A stretch of 64,000 bases of DNA from Veillonella ratti (lineage in GTDB: Bacteria > Bacillota > Negativicutes > Veillonellales > Veillonellaceae): contig NZ_RQUX01000007.1 of the NCBI RefSeq assembly GCF_003992115.1, positions 1-64,000 of the forward strand, given 5' to 3'. A model generated the notes under the pieces. The model was not told the origin of the DNA. It saw only the letters and a program-made list of their open reading frames with translations, and did no database searches. This document shows, one piece after another, positions 58,950 through 64,000 of the stretch. The number at the start of each line of letters is the position of its first letter. Position 1 is the first letter of the stretch. Position numbers and translations under genes: made by a program.

Positions 58950-59050
58950 AGTGCAATATCCTTCAAACAGAGGAGTAATTTTTCATGAATAAATTGGTAA
59001 ATCGGCGTTATAATCAACCAAATCTGTAACTGTTAATCAAATCCTGTTAA

Positions 59051-61507
59051 TTATACTACCATTGTGATGTCGCCGTCCACCACATTTGCTTTAATAACCG
59101 AACCGGCAGGAGCATCGCCCTTCAAGATCAAGTCAGAAATAGGGTCTTCAACCAAACGCTGAATAGCACGTTTTAACGGACGCGCACCATACGCAAAGTC
59201 GGAACCTTCTTTAACCAATACGTCAAGCGCTTCAGGAGATACTTCCAAAGTAAGGTCACGTTCAGCCAAACGTTTCGTTACATCTTTAAGCAAGATGTTA
59301 ACAATTTTGCCTAAATCTTCACCGGTCAATGGATGGAATACAACCATTTCATCGATACGGTTCAAGAATTCAGGGCGGAAATGACGTTTTACGGCATCCA
59401 ACGTATTTTTCTTGGCTTCCGCAAAGGAGCTTTCGGCGTTCTTCTTAGCATCTTCTTTATTCTTGGCAGCTAAGAATCCCATAGCGGCGCTGTCTTCTTT
59501 TAAGAAGTTGGAGCCTAAGTTACTTGTCATGATAATAACCGTATTACGGAAATCGACCGTACGACCTTGGTTATCAGTCAAACGACCGTCGTCTAATACC
59601 TGCAATAAGATGTTGAAGAAGTCCGGATGAGCTTTTTCAACTTCGTCAAACAAGATGACACTGTAAGGTTTACGACGTACGGCATCGGTCAACTGACCGC
59701 CTTCATCATAGCCCACATAGCCCGGAGGCGCCCCGACTAAACGAGATACGGTGTGTTTTTCCATATATTCGGACATATCCAGTCGAATCATGGCATTTTC
59801 ATCACCAAAGAGGTTAGCTGCCAAGGCACGAGCCAATTCCGTTTTGCCGACACCGGTAGGGCCTAAGAATAAGAACGAACCGATAGGACGTTTCGGATCT
59901 TTAAGGCCCGCACGAGCACGACGTACGGCTTTAGAAACAGCTACGACAGCTTCATCCTGACCGACAACTCGTTCATGAAGTTCGTCTTCCAAACGAAGCA
60001 GACGCTGCGACTCTTCTTCAGCAATTTTCGCAACCGGTACACCACTCCATTGAGAAACAACGGCAGCGATATCATCTTCGGTAACAACAAGTTTTTCTTC
60101 GTCTTCTTTGCTGCGAGCTTGTTGTTTAGCTTCGATTTCATCAACCAATTTCTTTTCTTCATCACGAAGTTTGGCTGCTTCTTCGTAGTTTTGTCCGGTT
60201 ACGGCTGCTTCTTTTTCTTTACGAACATCGGCCAGACGAGTTTCCAAATCTTTCACATCAGGTGGCGCTGTAAATACTTTCATACGTACTTTAGAGGCTG
60301 CTTCATCCATTACGTCGATAGCTTTATCCGGCAAGAAACGGTCGGAAATGTAACGACTGGACAGTTCAACAGCAGCTTTTAAAGCTTCGTCGGTAATCTT
60401 AGCTTTGTGGAACGCTTCATAGCGGTCACGCAAACCTTTCAAAATTTCAAGAGCTTCTTCTTCACTTGGTTCACCGACCAATACCGGTTGGAAACGACGT
60501 TCCAAAGCAGCATCTTTTTCGATGTGTTTCTTATATTCATCGAGGGTCGTAGCACCGATTACTTGGAACGTACCACGAGCCAAGGCCGGTTTCAAAATAT
60601 TAGCTGCATCCATGGAGCCTTCAGAAGCACCGGCCCCAATCAAAGTATGAAGTTCATCGATGAAAATAATCATATCATCGTGTTTCTGTACTTCGTCGAT
60701 GGCTTTTTTCAAACGTTCTTCGAATTCACCACGGTATTTAGCACCGGCAACCATAGCTGTTAAGCTTAAGGAAATAATACGTTTATTACGTAAAATTTCA
60801 GGTACGTTCTGCGTTACAATACGCTGCGCCAAGCCTTCGGCAATGGCCGTTTTACCGACACCAGGTTCACCGATAAGTACAGGGTTATTCTTTGTACGAC
60901 GGCTTAAAATCTGAATTACACGGTTAATTTCATTATCACGGCCGATAACCGGGTCAATCTTGCCTTGTTTTGCCAATTCATTCAAATCGGTGGCAAAATC
61001 TTTTAAATCACCCAAATTACTGTTGCCGCCGGCACCATTCGCACCGTTGCCGGATCCGCCTTCAGAACCATTTTGTTCGGAGCCATAAATACTGTTAATA
61101 GCTTTGACAACGTCATTAGCACGAATGCCCATACCATAGAGGACATTGACAGCTACCCCGCCGCCATCTTGCAAAATACCGAGCAATAAGTGTTCGGCAC
61201 CAACATAGTTATGCTGCATTTGGTTGGCAATTTCCACGGCTAATTGCAATACCCGTTTGGTACGCGGCGTAATATACAATTCATTACCATGGCTGTTACC
61301 GCGGCCTACCGCATCCAACACAGCTTTTTCCGTAGCTTTAGCTTCCAACCCCAAAGAATGGAGCGCTTTGGATGCTACGCTGTCATCTTCTTCCAATAAG
61401 CCAAGGAGTAAATGTTCTGTGCCCACATAGTCGTGGCCGAACTCCTTAGCTTTCTCTTGTGCAATGCCTAAAGCACGTTGCGCACCGTCTGTAAAACGTT
61501 CAAACAT
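59051..61507 (-). CDS. clpC: ATP-dependent Clp protease ATPase ClpC
   Basis: Hexameric AAA+ unfoldase working with ClpP. Duplicated N domain (4-145), a Gly/Asn-rich linker (about 147-165), AAA-1 with GEPGVGKT (213-220), UVR motif in the middle region (about 410-450, [15 protein letters not shown]), AAA-2 with GPTGVGKT near 550. 818 aa. It is the fourth gene of the ctsR operon and, in known Firmicutes, degrades arginine-phosphorylated proteins. Confidence 0.97.
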   Translation of the reverse strand: MFERFTDGAQRALGIAQEKAKEFGHDYVGTEHLLLGLLEEDDSVASKALHSLGLEAKATEKAVLDAVGRGNSHGNELYITPRTKRVLQLAVEIANQMQHNYVGAEHLLLGILQDGGGVAVNVLYGMGIRANDVVKAINSIYGSEQNGSEGGSGNGANGAGGNSNLGDLKDFATDLNELAKQGKIDPVIGRDNEINRVIQILSRRTKNNPVLIGEPGVGKTAIAEGLAQRIVTQNVPEILRNKRIISLSLTAMVAGAKYRGEFEERLKKAIDEVQKHDDMIIFIDELHTLIGAGASEGSMDAANILKPALARGTFQVIGATTLDEYKKHIEKDAALERRFQPVLVGEPSEEEALEILKGLRDRYEAFHKAKITDEALKAAVELSSRYISDRFLPDKAIDVMDEAASKVRMKVFTAPPDVKDLETRLADVRKEKEAAVTGQNYEEAAKLRDEEKKLVDEIEAKQQARSKEDEEKLVVTEDDIAAVVSQWSGVPVAKIAEEESQRLLRLEDELHERVVGQDEAVVAVSKAVRRARAGLKDPKRPIGSFLFLGPTGVGKTELARALAANLFGDENAMIRLDMSEYMEKHTVSRLVGAPPGYVGYDEGGQLTDAVRRKPYSVILFDEVEKAHPDFFNILLQVLDDGRLTDNQGRTVDFRNTVIIMTSNLGSNFLKEDSAAMGFLAAKNKEDAKKNAESSFAEAKKNTLDAVKRHFRPEFLNRIDEMVVFHPLTGEDLGKIVNILLKDVTKRLAERDLTLEVSPEALDVLVKEGSDFAYGARPLKRAIQRLVEDPISDLILKGDAPAGSVIKANVVDGDITMVV

Positions 61508-61523
61508 ATAATCACCTCATATC

Positions 61524-62594
61524 TTAGCGGGCTAATCTGTCACGAACAACTTTAGCGCGATAGCTGTCGCGTTCCGGAGCTGTCATCGATTCTTTCCCGG
61601 CATATTTACTTAAAAAGTTAGGTCTTGTAGTTACCACGAGCTCACTGAATACATCAGCCGAATGTTGTGGCAACACGCCCATATCCATACCTAATTGAAC
61701 ATCACTCAAAAGACTCAGCGCTTCTTCACCGGATAAACGCCGTGCGTATTGCAAAGTGCCAAACGCACGCCATACACGGTCTTCAAACGCTTCAAAATCG
61801 TTACTTTTAATAGCCTCACGAGCCTTCACTTCTTCTTGAACTAATTTTTCAATTACTTTCTGAATTTGTTGAATTGTGTCTTCTTCACTGATCCCCATCG
61901 TCACTTGGTTAGAAATCTGATAAATATTACCTAATGCCTGGGAACCTTCACCATAAAGACCACGAACCGAATAACCAAGCTGCGTAATATTACGAACCAA
62001 ACGATTAATCCGACCCGTCATGGCTAATGCAGGCAAATGTAACATTACGGAAGCGCGAAGCCCCGTCCCCACATTAGTCGGACAAGCGGTTAAATAGCCG
62101 TACCGTTCGCTAAACGCATAGTCACATTTACTTTCGATGGCATCATCGATAAGGAATGCATGTTCCAACGCTTCTTTAAGCTTAAGGCCCGGTTCCATAG
62201 CCTGGATACGAATATGATCTTCTTCGTTGACCATGATGGCCACAGACGCGTCATTGGCAACAATTAAGCTGCGATACATTGCTTTTTGTCCCATTTGTGG
62301 ACTCATCAAATGCTTTTCAACGAGAATTTCACGTTCCGTATCAGATAATTTATCTAAACTAATATTGGAATAATCGCGACCATCGGCGGCTTTTAAAGTG
62401 CCAAGCACACCGCGCATCATGGTGTCGACCTTTTTCAGCGACTCTTCGTTATTCCGATTAGTAAATTGCAATCCTTTGAAGTTACGAGCCAAACGAATGC
62501 GGCTGGACAATACGATATGCGAATCCATCTTGCCTAAAGGATCACTGCTTTTCAGCCAACCGCTAAGCGGTTCATCTAAAATTTTATCTAACAT
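61524..62594 (-). CDS. mcsB: Protein arginine kinase McsB
   Basis: Phosphagen-kinase-fold enzyme that phosphorylates arginine residues and marks proteins for ClpCP. IVLSSRIRLARNFKG near residues 27-41 and the later FLIDDAIESKCDYAFSER and TACPTNVGTGLRASVMLHLP motifs match. 356 aa. Between mcsA and clpC, 11 and 16 bp spacing. Confidence 0.96.
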   Translation of the reverse strand: MLDKILDEPLSGWLKSSDPLGKMDSHIVLSSRIRLARNFKGLQFTNRNNEESLKKVDTMMRGVLGTLKAADGRDYSNISLDKLSDTEREILVEKHLMSPQMGQKAMYRSLIVANDASVAIMVNEEDHIRIQAMEPGLKLKEALEHAFLIDDAIESKCDYAFSERYGYLTACPTNVGTGLRASVMLHLPALAMTGRINRLVRNITQLGYSVRGLYGEGSQALGNIYQISNQVTMGISEEDTIQQIQKVIEKLVQEEVKAREAIKSNDFEAFEDRVWRAFGTLQYARRLSGEEALSLLSDVQLGMDMGVLPQHSADVFSELVVTTRPNFLSKYAGKESMTAPERDSYRAKVVRDRLAR

Positions 62595-62605
62595 AACTGT
62601 CCCTC

Positions 62606-63145
62606 CTATTTGTCGGTGTTACCCAAGGATTGTTCCAACGATTTAATTTCATCACGCAAGCGAACGGCTTCTTCAAACTGTTCCGCTTTAACCGCTTTAT
62701 CAAGTTCCTGACGTAACCGTTTGATTTGGTGTTTTGTTTTGAAAACGCCCGTACCGCGACTCGGTACACGACCTTCATAATTTAACGAACCTTGTAGACG
62801 TCTTACCAAAGGTGCAATCTGTGCTTCAAAGGCTTCATAACAATGATCGCATCCGAATTTACCGGTTTGATTAAAATCACTGAATGTCATACCGCATTGA
62901 CTGCAACGCGTTTCCTGGCGAGGATTCAATAAGCTGTCAGGATATAATGAATTAGTAAAGAAGTCATTAGTAAAGAAATCATTGTCCCATAAGGATGGGC
63001 CGAAGTTCATAAAACCTTGACCGCCGAAATCTTCGCCCTGCTGTTTAGCACAGGCATTACATAAATGACGTTCACTTTTCTTACCGTTAACCACCCGAGT
63101 CATATGGACAGTGGCTTCATTTTTTTTACAATTATCACATAACAT
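62606..63145 (-). CDS. mcsA: McsA, activator of McsB
   Basis: Zinc-binding adaptor. CXXC pairs at C3/C6, C29/C32, C81/C84 and C99/C102, with a UVR motif at about 140-175 (LRQELDKAVKAEQFEEAVRL). It activates the McsB kinase in characterised Firmicutes. The Asn/Phe-rich stretch DNDFFTNDFFTN between the zinc pairs is not a recognised motif. 179 aa, 6 bp after ctsR. Confidence 0.95.
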   Translation of the reverse strand: MLCDNCKKNEATVHMTRVVNGKKSERHLCNACAKQQGEDFGGQGFMNFGPSLWDNDFFTNDFFTNSLYPDSLLNPRQETRCSQCGMTFSDFNQTGKFGCDHCYEAFEAQIAPLVRRLQGSLNYEGRVPSRGTGVFKTKHQIKRLRQELDKAVKAEQFEEAVRLRDEIKSLEQSLGNTDK

Positions 63146-63151
63146 AACGCA

Positions 63152-63631
63152 TCATACCTCCTTCACCATGGAGACTACTTGTTCAAATAAGCGACGAACT
63201 TTTGCTTCTCGCGTTTTGCGATCCGGTTCTTCCATCAAGATGGCGAACGCTTCATGTAAAAGGGCCGCCTCTCGTTTACGTAAGAACTTCTGCTGCATCA
63301 GTTCAAATAAAGAATTATCTATCATACCCATGGTCAATGGTTTGTCAGTGGCTGTTTCTTCATTGGCATCTTGTTTAGGCGCTTCTAACAGTGCTTTCAC
63401 AGGAATACGAGTGATGCTGATAAAACCGCCCAGACCACGTCTCGATTCTACGATAAACCCGCGGTCATTGGAAAAACGGGTGCTTAAGACATAACTGATT
63501 TGCGATGGCGCACAATTGAGCTCATCGGCCAATTCGTTACGGCGTAACACAATACCGTCTTCTCTATTTGCCTGCTCTTCCAATAATTTAGCTAAAATAA
63601 ACTTTTCAATTCGATCCGCTAAAATTCCCAT
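63152..63631 (-). CDS. ctsR: Transcriptional repressor CtsR
   Basis: Heat-sensitive repressor of clp genes. ILADRIEKFILAKL opens the winged-helix domain and RNELADELNCAPSQISYVL is the recognition part, followed by the glycine-rich ESRRGLGGFISITRI wing. 159 aa. It heads the operon and is preceded by its own probable operators. GGAGAG lies before the ATG. Confidence 0.96.
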   Translation of the reverse strand: MGILADRIEKFILAKLLEEQANREDGIVLRRNELADELNCAPSQISYVLSTRFSNDRGFIVESRRGLGGFISITRIPVKALLEAPKQDANEETATDKPLTMGMIDNSLFELMQQKFLRKREAALLHEAFAILMEEPDRKTREAKVRRLFEQVVSMVKEV

Positions 63632-63770
63632 ACATCATCTCTCCAAACTTTATATCTATTAATACACTCTGCATCATATAATACCTTCATTCTATTTATG
63701 ATTCGGTCGACTTTCGGCTAACTTTTAGTTCAACTTATTTCGTCTCACCTTTTAACCTTTTTACCTTTTG

Positions 63771-63860
63771 TTCTTTTGACCTTGTCTATATAATAGTTGA
63801 CTTTTTGACTTTTGTCAAGCTAAAAAGTCAAAAAAATATAAAAAATTTGACTTTTTATTT
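63771..63860 (-). promoter_or_regulatory. ctsR promoter overlapped by CtsR-like repeats
   Basis: Minus-strand TTGACA (63813-63818) and TATTAT (63790-63795), spacer 17 bp. The spacer contains AGTCAAAAAGTCAA, two GTCAA repeats 8 bp apart. More copies lie at both sides: GGTCAAA near 63773-63780 and an AAAAAGTCAAA / TTTGACTTTTT inverted pair at about 63824-63855. The CtsR consensus is a 10-bp-spaced GGTCAAA direct repeat, so binding is likely but the spacing differs. Upstream to 64000 nothing else is seen. Confidence 0.7.
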
Positions 63861-64000
63861 TAATCAGTATTTATAAGGCTTTTTAAGCCATCAGACTAAA
63901 CTGTATTTTTACCATTTAGCTAAAAATTAGGGTTATAGGACAAAAATTACAAAGGTCAAACAACTCTACTTGTTAAAAAGACAAAGAAAATCCGAATACA

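Overview
The window reads as a core chromosomal segment of a diderm Firmicute, most likely a Negativicute close to Veillonella. Three things point there: gene order is classically Firmicute (ctsR-mcsA-mcsB-clpC-radA-yacL-ispDF-gltX, cysS-mrnC-rlmB-yacP-sigH, pcrA-ligA-gatCAB, phoH-ybeY-era-recO-glyQS); the same stretch carries an RND/HAE1 efflux operon, which implies an outer membrane; and three dicarboxylate-type carriers fit lactate/dicarboxylate metabolism. The genus is an inference. Nearly all genes lie on the minus strand. Only an MFS transporter, nadE and one DASS transporter are on the plus strand. No prophage, insertion sequence, CRISPR array or recognisable defence system was found.

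Layout. 1-2.7 kb: rplS, then rbgA-rnhB. 2.8-4.2 kb: a DASS carrier. 4.3-15.6 kb: glyQS and, upstream of it, radical-SAM genes, phoH-ybeY-era-CBS protein-recO, and a histidine phosphatase. 16-19.5 kb: plus-strand MFS transporter and nadE. 19.5-25 kb is the accessory part: a GNAT acetyltransferase, a secreted subtype-B tannase-like esterase, two tandem paralogous lipoproteins each with a near-identical terminator, a HAD phosphatase gene interrupted by one in-frame TAA, a diverged tandem repeat with a very strong hairpin, and a small membrane protein. 25-34 kb: pcrA-ligA-gatCAB and a CBS-type manganese pyrophosphatase. 34-42 kb: dcuC, a tetR-MFP-RND operon and a YagU-like protein. 42-44.5 kb: tRNA-Leu(CAA), a second DASS carrier and tmRNA. 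44.5-52 kb: smpB, rnr, secG, sigH, yacP, rlmB, mrnC, and cysS under a T-box with a UGC specifier. 52-64 kb: pepT, gltX, ispDF, yacL, radA, clpC, mcsB, mcsA, ctsR, behind a consensus promoter overlapped by CtsR-like GTCAA repeats.

How the parts work together. The 44-50 kb block groups trans-translation and RNA turnover (tmRNA, SmpB, RNase R, Mini-III, Rae1-like nuclease, RlmB). The 59-63.7 kb block is the complete protein-arginine-phosphorylation/ClpC quality-control operon with its own repressor. Translation supply is spread through the window (glyQS, gatCAB, cysS, gltX, rplS, ribosome GTPases RbgA and Era). The most unusual observations are the tannase-like enzyme, the stop-interrupted HAD gene, the repeat/hairpin at 24.4-24.64 kb, the repeated motif upstream of tetR, and the absence of disA from its usual place after radA. 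Start codons were revised from the longest reading frame where a Shine-Dalgarno (SD) sequence decided them; those cases are noted.
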